NCBI GenBank assembly: GCA_022701365.1 | Contig: JAKUHH010000395.1 | Coordinates: 1-64,000 of the forward strand | Reading direction: 5' to 3' | DNA length: 64,000 nt | Source of the DNA: Mycocentrospora acerina | Lineage: Eukaryota > Ascomycota > Dothideomycetes > Pleosporales | Shown: positions 56,100 through 64,000 of the stretch, one piece after another | Position numbering within the stretch: position 1 is the first letter of the stretch | Layout of the letters: each line of letters opens with the position of its first letter | Program-made: the position numbers and the translations under genes | The notes under the pieces: generated by a model | Seen by the model: the letters and a program-made list of their open reading frames with translations, nothing else | Told to the model about the DNA's origin: nothing | Database searches by the model: none

Positions 56100-57422
56100 T
56101 TAGTCACAAGTTGCAAGCTTTACCTGCTTCCTCGGTGGTATCGATGTTAATCGTGGAAGTCTGGCTTCAGCCAACATTTCTAGACTGCTGTACAGACTTG
56201 CCTGCAAGCCATAATCCGTAGCAGTCCGAGCATATATATCCAAATATCTAAATTGATATGTCTTAGTCAGTGTGTGTTCCAAACGTGTAGAGGGTCGTAC
56301 TTACGTGTATGCGTCTGACTTGTAGTATAATGGTTTGCCAGATTTAGCGAAGCCCATTGCGACGAGTTCTTGAAGCACACGAAGCACGTCAGCTTCATCG
56401 CGAAAATCTCTTGTGTATATGCACAACAATCGCTCGCCAGGCATACCCTTATCTGGGGCGATTTTGGCGATGGGACCAAGACGATTAGTGGTCACTGCAT
56501 CAACAATTCTCGTCCATACTCGGGTGACATCTTCCAGCTTGAGGAACAGCATCCACTATATCATTTAGCTTCTTTTATATCCAGCCGAGTCAACAAAGAA
56601 GTTCACCTTTCCTGAGAGGACGCCAGACTCTACCGCAAGGTCGGTAAGGCGTTGTTGGAGAGCCTTGCTCTCCTGGTTGAGACGTAGTGTCATTACTCCC
56701 TTTGGTATTTTTGTGTCATCCTTTTGAATATCGCGCCGCACTTGAAGAGAATGCTCAAGCAGAAAATTTCCACGTTCTCTAAAGTCAGCAACTCGTGGGC
56801 AAGCAGATTTATCTTGTGTGTCACGATAGGGATTCGCAGCCCATATCCATTCACACGTGAAAATCGAGGTAGTGACAGGCGGAAGACGCCGGATAAAGTC
56901 CTCTGCAGACTCGCCTAGCTGCCATGAATCTGAGCAACCCTGCCGAGGATTGAACTTCTCAAGCGTTTGCGAAGGCGGGTCTGGAGATGTACTACGCTTG
57001 CGCTTCAGTCTCGCTAGTCGTTCTTCTTCCATAATCTTTCTATCAAGACGGTAAGAACCAGCATTTTTTGCAGGCGTCGAGATGTCTGGAACTGATGTAG
57101 CTTCGGCGATTTGATGGATTCTTGCAGGACTTATGATGGCGTTTAGATCATTGTCATGTGAAGACCAGAAGGCCTTTGGAGTGAAGTCATGACAGAGGGA
57201 ACGTTGACGCTCTTGCTCATCTTCAGAGCCTGAACTAGATCAGAATGAAAGAACCCGAGAAAGCCGAAGATGTTGGTGGATTAGGGGTAAATCCTCTGTG
57301 CAGACATGTGTGCGTCGCTCAAGGGGTGATTGATGGTTAGCTAGGGACTTACCGTACCAACTCGAATCATCTGAGATCCATCCAGCACCAAGCGCTGTAT
57401 CTTTTTCATCATCTTCTGCCAT
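56100..57422 (-). CDS. Bles03/DUF1917 (UPF0696) family protein
   Basis: Four exons on the minus strand: 57422-57353, 57229-56607, 56555-56305 and 56247-56100, giving 363 residues. Introns are 123, 51 and 57 nt. The domain runs from about residue 130 to 340: SIFTCEWIWAANPY, then GVLSGK/WMLFLKLEDVTRVW across a splice, TTNRLGPIAKIAP, LLCIYTRDFRDEADVLRVL and SDAYT/YLDIYARTATDYGL across the last splice. These match the Bles03 domain of human C11orf68 and fungal relatives, a fold related to eIF4E; its biochemical role is not settled. The N-terminal 100 residues are polar and variable with a basic ARLKRKRSTSPDPP patch. The first intron is the least certain because of its length, but its acceptor keeps frame. 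Confidence 0.78.
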
Positions 57423-57671
57423 TGAATATATTGTAAAGTGCAGTCGATACTAAATCCAATGCCCTGTGGGAACGTTGAAAGCAAAGGTAAAGCATGGCAA
57501 TCTAAAAGCCTTATGACGATGCAGCCCGTCCCAGCTGAGCAGGAGCAAACGCCAAAGCTGCAGGGGTTGGATGCCACCACTCTACACGAAAAGACGCGCT
57601 AAGACGCGACTTCCAAGCCAACCCTCGAACATCACCCACCAGACTCCCAAGCACGCGCAAAAGTCGATCGC

Positions 57672-59233
57672 ATGAATCCCAATATGCCACATTCAGTCAC
57701 ACCAGAATCCACATCTGCAGATGAGTCGAGGAGCGCCTCGCAGGTCGACCCAGTCAAATCGGAACCAGAAACACAAGACATCACAATGGAGGACGTATCG
57801 AGTGCTCCCACAACTGAACAGGCAAAGGTTAACCTGGAAGATATGTTTGACGATGACGACTCGGATGAGGAGTTCAGGTCAAGTGCGCCGATAGTCAAGT
57901 CTGAAGAGGAGCCGTCACAACCAGCGCCATTGTACTACTCAGCCAACCCCGCCTTGTGTATAGGCAATAACTCACGACGAACAGTAAAATAACATCCAAA
58001 TCTTCCTTCTCAGATCCCGAGATCATGCGTGCCTTCTACCAACGCCTATTCCCCTTCCGCTACCTCTTTCAATGGCTGAACCACTCGGCAACGCCATCCA
58101 ACGACTTCAAACACCGCGAATTCGCATTCACTCTCCCCAATGACGCATACCTACGCTACCAGTCATTTCCCACGGCTGATGTCCTTCGAAAACAATGTGT
58201 TCAAATGCTACCTTCACGTTTCGAAATTGGGCCCATGTACAGCACAAACCCACGCGACCGCAAAACCCTGCGAAAGGCCAGCGCTTTCCGACCGGTAATG
58301 AAAGAGCTGGTCTTTGATATCGATATGACGGATTACGATGATATCAGAACATGCTGCACAGGCGCAAGTATCTGCCACAAGTGCTGGGCATTCATCACCA
58401 TGGCGATTAAAGTTATCGACGTAGCACTACGCGACGACTTTGGCTTCAAACACATTCTCTGGGTATACTCTGGTCGACGTGGTGCCCACGCATGGGTCTG
58501 TGACAAACGCGCTCGCGAAATGGACGACCAGAAACGCCGCTCCATCGCTAGCTACCTCGAACTCCTCAAGGGCGGTGACCAAGGCGGCAAGAAAGTCAAC
58601 GCGCGACGGCCGCTCCACCCCCATGTCGAGCGCAGCCTCAACATTCTCAAAGAGCACTTCCAAACTTCTATTCTGGCAGAGCAAGATCCCTGGGCCACTG
58701 ACGAGAAGGCGGCCCACCTCCTAAACCTCCTCCCCGATGCCACACTCCGCGCCGCTCTGCAAAAGAAATGGGACTCGTCACCCTCCCGACCCAGTGCCTC
58801 GAAATGGAGCGACATTGACGCGCTCGCGAAATCGGGAGCGCTGACGAAATCGTCCAAAGAACTGCTCGAAGCCAAGCAAGACATTGTCCTTGAATACACA
58901 TATCCGCGCCTCGATGCCGAAGTATCGAAGAAACTAAACCATTTGCTCAAGAGTCCATTTGTAGTACATCCTGGCACAGGGCGTGTTTGTGTGCCGATTG
59001 ATACGCGGCGTGTGGAGGAATTCGATCCGCTTGGGGTGCCGACTGTGACACAGCTGTTAGCGGAGATTGATGAGTGGGAGGGCGAGGAAGGAGAGAAGAA
59101 GTTGCAGGATTGGGAGAAGACGAGCTTGAAGCCGTATGTTGATACATTTAGGCGGTTCGTTGCAGCGTTGCTGGACGAGGAGAAGCCGATAAAGAGGGAG
59201 AGGGAGGATGGAGCAGACGCCATGGAGTTTTAA
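57672..59233 (+). CDS. pri1: DNA primase small (catalytic) subunit Pri1
   Basis: Makes the RNA primers for DNA polymerase alpha. Exons 57672-57957 and 58014-59233 (56-nt intron, GTATAG to CTCAG) encode 501 residues. The first 85 residues are an acidic, disordered extension. The conserved domain starts at YPEIMRAFYQRLFPFRYLFQWLNH. The catalytic acidic pair is in LVFDIDMTDYDD, directly followed by the zinc motif CCTGASICHKCW. WVYSGRRGAHAWVCD is the nucleotide-binding SGxRGxHxW signature. VHPGTGRVCVPID near residue 415 is also typical. The length is slightly above the usual 410-450 because of the N-terminal extension. It is divergent from the Bles03-family gene with about 250 bases between starts. 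Confidence 0.95.
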
Positions 59234-59537
59234 CAAAGGATTAATTGGGAAGAGGGGGTCACGATTTCCAGCAACACGGCGTTTGGACAAGAAGCTGATT
59301 TGTCTTGGCTTGGCCTGGTTTGGCCTGGTCTGAACAGAATTGACGTGTTCAAGGCCTTTGACGAGTTTGAAGTTTTGTTGATATTTAAGACAAGAGTGGA
59401 AAGCTACATACTGCACGCTTGCACCTCGCTTTGCCCAAACGTAATTATACACGATGACGACTGTTACAGCACCTTTTCGACACGCAGGTCAGCTCACACC
59501 ATTTTCACAGCCCAGCCAGGCCCCTTCCTCGATACAC
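59234..59537. other. Short convergent intergenic
   Basis: About 300 bases between the stops of pri1 and phb2, with a TGGCCTGGT direct repeat near 59314-59330. No gene is supported. Confidence 0.6.
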
Positions 59538-60526
59538 TTATTTGCCAGACGCCCTCTTCTCCTTGTCGGACGTGGTCTGCGAGATGTTGAGGCCCAGGCC
59601 ACTCGAGTCGAGGTAGACCTTGTTGGACGACGTTTGCAGAATCTGGGCAATGTTCCTCGCGTTCTCAAACTCCCTCAGGTCGACGTAGGATCTCGACTTC
59701 TTGATGGCGTCACCAATCAGCTCGGCGGAACGGGCCTCACCCTGGGCGCGGACAACCGTGGCCTGCTTCTCCTGGCGAGCCTTGTCGACGACGAAGGCGG
59801 CACGCTGCGCTTCTTGCTGAGCAACCTGCTTGGCTTCGACGGCGGCGGTAAACTCGGGGGAGAAGGCAAGGTGCTGCGTGCTTGTTAGCTAGGAGCAGTA
59901 ACTGAGGGGCAAGAGGGGTTACGCACTGTGAGCGACACATCATCGAGCATGATGTTGAACCTCGCCGCCCTCCTCACGAGGTTATCCCTGACCAGCCGGC
60001 TGACGTTCTCACGCTGAGTGATGAGCTGGCTCGCATTGAACTGCGCAACGACGCTCTTCAGGACCTCGTTCACAATGGAAGGCAGCACGCGCTCGTCGTA
60101 GTCTGTGCCGAGGGTGCGGTAGATCTGCGGCAGAGCCTCGACCCGCGGCCTCGACAGGACACGGCAGGTGATGTTGACCATCTGCAGGTCCTTTGTTCCG
60201 GTGAGGGAGGCAACGTTCCTCGGCTTGGCGCGGACGTCGTATGTGATGGGGGTCTCGAGCCACGGGAGGCGGAAGTGGGTTCCCTCGCTGTAGATTTCCT
60301 TCTGGACGCCGCCTAGCCTGGTGTACTTGATTGCGCGGTGGCCACCGTCGACGTTGAACAGGGCATTGTTGGCCAGCCAGATGCCTCCTCCCAGCAGCAC
60401 CAGGCCCGCGACGCCGCCGCCGAGGCCCTTTGGCGGGCCGCCGCCTGCGCCGCCGAATCGCGCGCTCCTGCGTGTGAGCTCGTTCTGGATGCGGTTCCAG
60501 GCTTCCTTGGGGTCTGGTGCAGACAT
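59538..60526 (-). CDS. phb2: Prohibitin-2
   Basis: Forms ring complexes with Phb1 in the mitochondrial inner membrane, stabilising membrane proteins and the m-AAA protease. Exons 60526-59927 and 59873-59538 on the minus strand (52-nt intron, GTGCGT, GCTAAC, ACGCAG) give 311 residues. The N-terminal hydrophobic anchor is GLVLLGGGIWLANNALF, followed by the SPFH/band 7 domain with VDGGHRAIKYTRLGG, EGTHFRLPWLETPITYDVRAKPR and LPSIVNEVLKSVVAQFNAS. The second exon carries the coiled coil AAVEAKQVAQQEAQRAAF. The frame stays open upstream to 61102, but that part is a Pro/Arg/His-rich translation of promoter and repeat DNA, so MSAPDPKEAWN at 60526 is chosen. Phb2 rather than Phb1 is indicated by the long N-terminus. 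Confidence 0.96.
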
Positions 60527-61077
60527 GTTGGCGGTGTGGGGGGTGGGTGGGCGGGGGGCGTGCAGGTGGTGCGGGCGGCGATGAGGGCGGAGGCAGCTGG
60601 TGATGAGGTCGTCGACAAAATGGCGGGCGTGTCTGATTCGCCGGCGCACGGCGGGTGCCAAGACCGGGCCTCGCTGCTCCCCAATCGGCGCCATGTGGCA
60701 TGTCGCGCAGTGCTGGGGCCGCGGGTGCTCGCGACGGGCGTGGCCAGGCTGGCGAGGGCATTGGCGCCGTGAGTGCAGGCGTCGCCGAAACACCGCAGCC
60801 GTGGGGCGACAGGAGGCACGACCATGGGAGTGTTGCAGCATTGCAACACGGCAGCATGGCCGCATGGCCCCGCGCACGGTGCGCGCCAATGATGTCGTGG
60901 GCCATGCCATGTCTTGAGCACAGCTGTCCACACGACACCCGCCAGGCCAGTCGACCGTCTGTCCTTTTGTCGTCGCTGTTCTTCCAAGATACCCAATTGC
61001 TTGCCCGCCTCTGAAGCCTTCTTTTCTTCTTCTACGACTGGCGCGTGCTGTCTGGTGCGACGCGGGCGGAGCTATTA

Positions 61078-61103
61078 CCCATCCATCCATCCATCCATCC
61101 ATT
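61078..61103. repeat. CCAT tetranucleotide repeat
   Basis: About six CCAT/ATCC units in the phb2-emp47 divergent promoter. Confidence 0.9.
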
Positions 61104-61201
61104 GAAGCTCACATGTATGTCCTCGCTGTGCATCGCGACACCCACGGCCTGTGCTAACCTGCTGCCCGCGTGCCAGACGGCTGCATTCTGGACTGCATTG
61201 C

Positions 61202-61322
61202 CCACTGCATCACTCACTGCATCACTCACTGCATCATTCACTGCACTGTCCACTGCATCATCCACTGCATCATCCACTGCATCATTCATTACACCACCCA
61301 CTGCATCACCCACTTCACCACC
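61202..61322. repeat. Imperfect 12-bp tandem repeat in leader/promoter
   Basis: About ten units of the form CACTGCATCAYY follow one another, with one unit reading CACTGCACTGTC and later ones decaying to CACTTCACCACC. The array ends 30 bases before the Emp47-like start codon and is probably transcribed in its 5' leader. On the minus strand it reads as a four-residue D-A-V-x repeat, which is a by-product of the 12-bp period. Confidence 0.9.
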
Positions 61323-61352
61323 CCATAGCTACTCCCTCCACACGCCGCCACC

Positions 61353-62191
61353 ATGTACCTCACCGCGCACACCCTCCGCACCGTCGCCTGGTCTTCCCTC
61401 GCCCTCTCCCTCGCCCGCGCACAATACACAATAGACAATCTCAGCTTTGGACACAAGGATGGCGTCTATCTCTCGCCCGACCTGCGCCAGATCCCACACT
61501 GGATCATGCAGGGCATCGATGACTACAAGCCCCAGATCCTCTCTGACCGCGTAATCCTCACTCCCCCATACCCAGGCGGCAAGCGCGGTTCACTGTGGGC
61601 CCAGGATCCGCTCTACCACACTGGCGACTGGACCGCTGAGCTGGACTTCCGCGCAACAGGCCTGGAGCGTGGCGGGGGAAACCTGCAGCTGTGGTACGTC
61701 AAGGACTCGCAGGCGCGTGAGCCGCCCAACAGCCTGTACACGTCGCCCAAGTTTGACGGTCTGGTTCTTGTCATTGATCAGTATGAGGGACACGGAGGCT
61801 CAGTGCGGGGTTTCCTGAACGACGGCACAATCGACTTCAAGTCGCACCCAGATCCAGACACGCTTGCTTTTGGAAAGTGCGACCACGCGTACAGAAATCG
61901 TGGATTCTTGAGCAAGATCAAGCTGCACCACGCGGAGGGTTTCCTCGAGGTCATTGTGGACGGAGAGTCTTGCTTCAAGACTGACAAGGTACGTTACATT
62001 ACCCCACTGCCTCTTGACTTGCACCATGCTGACAATCGCCATAGATTAAGCTGCCCGACGGCTTCCACTTTGGTATCAGTGCCTCTTCCGCCGAGAATCC
62101 AGACTCGTTCGAAGTCCACAAGTTTGTCGTCTCCACCACAAACACGCACACCCGCGAGGAGCCCAAACGCCAAAACAACCAGCAACAACAG

Positions 62192-62228
<37 letters not shown>

Positions 62229-62855
62229 AACAGCAAAATATCCAAGGTCAACGTGACGCCCAATCACAACAGCAAACTCGCGCCTCGGGCTCCCAAGGCG
62301 ATCTCCCAAAAATGCTCCAGGATGTCCTTGCAGGTAGCATCAAATCGCAAGACGACCGGTTTGCTGACCTGCACAACCGCTTGCAGAACATGGACCACCG
62401 CTTCAACGCCCTCGCCGAACTAGTCGAAAAGAGTACCCAGGAAAACAAACAGCGCTGGGAAGAACTGATGCGCCGCCAGTCACCCATGGACGACCGCTCG
62501 GCTGCTGCGATCCGCAACATGGAGAAGATTGACCGCACAACCATGCAGATCCTACGAGACTTGGAGAGCAAAGATTTCAAGGACACGCTGAACCAGGTGC
62601 ATCGCGCGATTGAGGATACGCACCAAGGCTTGAGCGCTAGTGTGCCTTTGGCTATGGCGAACAGTAAGTTCTCCCATGTTCTGTACATGTTGATTGAAGG
62701 AGGGACATGTCGCTAACACAATGGCAGTTGCTGCTGGCCACAAGCCAAGCATGACCTCATTCCTCCTTATTGCCGTCGCGGTGCAAATCATGGTCACGGG
62801 AGCATATCTCCTCTACAAGAAGAGGAGGAACAGCGCGCCCAAAAAGTACCTATAA
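61353..62855 (+). CDS. L-type lectin cargo receptor, Emp47/ERGIC-53-like
   Basis: Type I membrane receptor cycling between ER and Golgi. Exons 61353-61988, 62045-62663 and 62728-62855 (introns of 56 and 64 nt) give 460 residues. A signal peptide ends at about LSLARA. The leguminous-type lectin domain (about 25-245) shows YKPQILSDRVILTPPYPG, WTAELDFRATG, LWYVKDSQ, FDGLVLVIDQYEGHGG and, across the splice, KTDK/IKLPDGFHFGISASSAE. A pure run of 19 Gln follows (62180-62236), then a coiled-coil stalk. The single membrane helix is FLLIAVAVQIMVTGAYLLY. The tail KKRRNSAPKKYL ends in a KKxx ER-retrieval signal with Lys at -3 and -4. Start MYLTAHTLR gives the signal peptide directly. Its cargo is unknown. 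Confidence 0.93.
62180..62236 (+). repeat. CAG/CAA tract coding for 19 Gln
   Basis: A mixed CAG/CAA run between the lectin domain and the coiled-coil stalk of the Emp47-like protein. The length is likely to vary between strains; the CAA interruptions should slow expansion. Confidence 0.95.
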
Positions 62856-64000
62856 AGTACTCACTCCTAGAGAGATGAGATGGTCTGTTCTGCAATGATT
62901 TGAGCGAGCTGGTCCTTGTGCTGGTTGTATTTTTCCGACTTGTTCGCATTTGTAGCGTTGTGAGCTGAGTAGTTTGAAATGACAAATGAGTTTGATATTC
63001 ATCTGGTGGCGGATAAAACATACATGAAGAGAGATGGTTGATTTAGGGAAGAAGCAGAAGAGATAGACATTTGTAGACCAACACAAAATTTTCTGTCATT
63101 CAGATTGAATTCTGATGTTTATTATTAGTAGTAAATACTTTTTACCTACCGATATTCATTATCCAAGGATCTGTACTCACTCAATCACTCACTCACTCAC
63201 TTACTCACCTCTCCACCTCTCTACAATATCTTCATCTGCAAAGTAAACACACAGCATCAAACCCAGCAGGTAGCCCGACAGTGACGAGAACTTATTCCAA
63301 ACAAACGTCAAGATACTAACCAACTAAATAATTTTTTGTTCAGACTTTTACTTTTACTTTTACTCTCAGGGGTTGATTGATTGGTTGGTTAGTTAGTCAA
63401 TCAATGTGTATTGCATTAGCTGTATGGGATTTCACTTCGCAGCCACTAACTGATTAACTACCACCACCACCCAGCTAGCTAGCGAATCGGGGTAGGCGGA
63501 AGAGAGCGGAATTTCGGGTGTGATTTTCCTACCGCATGTCTTGGAAAGGGAGGGAGGGGGGGAAGGTAACTACTGATGGAGGAGGGGGATTGGAGAGAGT
63601 TTCTTTGTTCATGGTGGTGCGAGAGGTGGACATGTTGTATGTGTGTATATATATGTGTGTGTTTGTAGCGACAGAAAAGAATTTGTTAGAATTGCAAGGT
63701 TTACGAGGAATGTGGAAAGGTGGTAATTTAAACTTGGGTTGTCTAATCACATCATGAAGACTCTGAAAGTAGTTCTAATAATAATGATAAAAAAATTTGA
63801 TAAATATCAAAAACGGCATGGTTGGTATTGTTTATTTCTTGTGACCCTTTTTTTTCTCATGTGCCACTCATAACTACGTCTTCTGCTTCTGCTCGCTCGG
63901 AGACAAGACGAGAGCTTTCGGAAGTTTGGGAGACAGCCAAAAGTGATTTGTCACCCCTTTTGATCTTTGCTTGGTTTAGTTTGGCCAAGAAGCTTGTTGG
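62856..64000. other. 3' flank, no supported gene
   Basis: It contains CACT-rich runs (about 63176-63202), TTTTACT repeats (about 63343-63364), GTTAGTTAGT and CAACCAATCA-type short repeats (about 63370-63405) and GT-rich sequence (about 63638-63665). No coding frame has recognisable content. Confidence 0.6.

Larger units (their letters stand above)
60527..61352. promoter_or_regulatory. Divergent promoter of phb2 and the Emp47-like gene
   Basis: About 830 bases separate the two start codons. It contains the CCAT tract (61078-61103) and the 12-bp repeat array (61202-61322) that lies just ahead of the lectin start. No specific binding site was recognised. Confidence 0.5.

Noticed and set aside
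60527..61102. N-terminal extension of prohibitin-2 to 61102
   Set aside because: The added 192 residues are Arg/Pro/His-rich translation of promoter and CCAT repeat. Prohibitin-2 proteins start at a sequence like MSAPDPK and are about 310 residues long.
61032..61313. 93-codon minus-strand frame of repeated D-A-V-x
   Set aside because: It is produced by the 12-bp repeat array, which has a period divisible by three, and is not a plausible gene.

Overview
This window is nuclear DNA from a filamentous ascomycete, most likely a Dothideomycete of the order Pleosporales. The evidence is the gene set (cullin-3, cohesin Rad21, Pmr1, Sua5, Zim17, ubiquitin-S27a, primase, prohibitin, Emp47), mostly 45-70 nt spliceosomal introns with GTATGT/GTAAGT-type donors and CTAAC/CTGAY branch sites, and AT-rich blocks that look damaged by repeat-induced point mutation (RIP). 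The order-level assignment is inference from general character; no marker was compared.

Layout. 1-4.2 kb: gene-poor flank, then an MFS exporter. 4.2-9.5 kb: a decayed antisense LINE fragment and a 1.1 kb minisatellite of 92/88-bp units. 9.7-14.6 kb: an island of four genes of unknown or lineage-restricted type, including a double-RING protein with a ubiquitin-like C-terminus. 14.6-20.4 kb: a gene-free, AT-rich, RIP-like island holding two TA-flanked inverted-repeat elements, two LTR-like elements and a 2.1 kb terminal-inverted-repeat transposon. At 20.5-20.7 kb, on its edge, is a tRNA-Leu(AAG) gene with the normal anticodon-loop intron plus a second 50-nt insertion in the T loop that looks like a spliceosomal intron.

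20.9-64 kb is mostly conserved euchromatin: an F-box-like locus, a DDHD phospholipase, Pmr1 Ca2+/Mn2+ ATPase, Rad21, Sua5, aldoxime dehydratase, cullin-3, Zim17, a GH128 glucanase, an Ace2/Swi5-type zinc-finger factor, ubiquitin-S27a, allantoinase, a Bles03/DUF1917 protein, primase small subunit, prohibitin-2 and an Emp47/ERGIC-53 lectin. They do not form one pathway. Several act in secretion (Pmr1, Emp47, DDHD lipase, GH128), mitochondria (Zim17, Phb2, possibly a Sua5 isoform), chromosome biology (Rad21, Pri1) and ubiquitin signalling (Cul3, Ubi3, the RING protein).

Exon limits were read by eye from splice consensus and reading frame; no search, alignment or RNA evidence was available.
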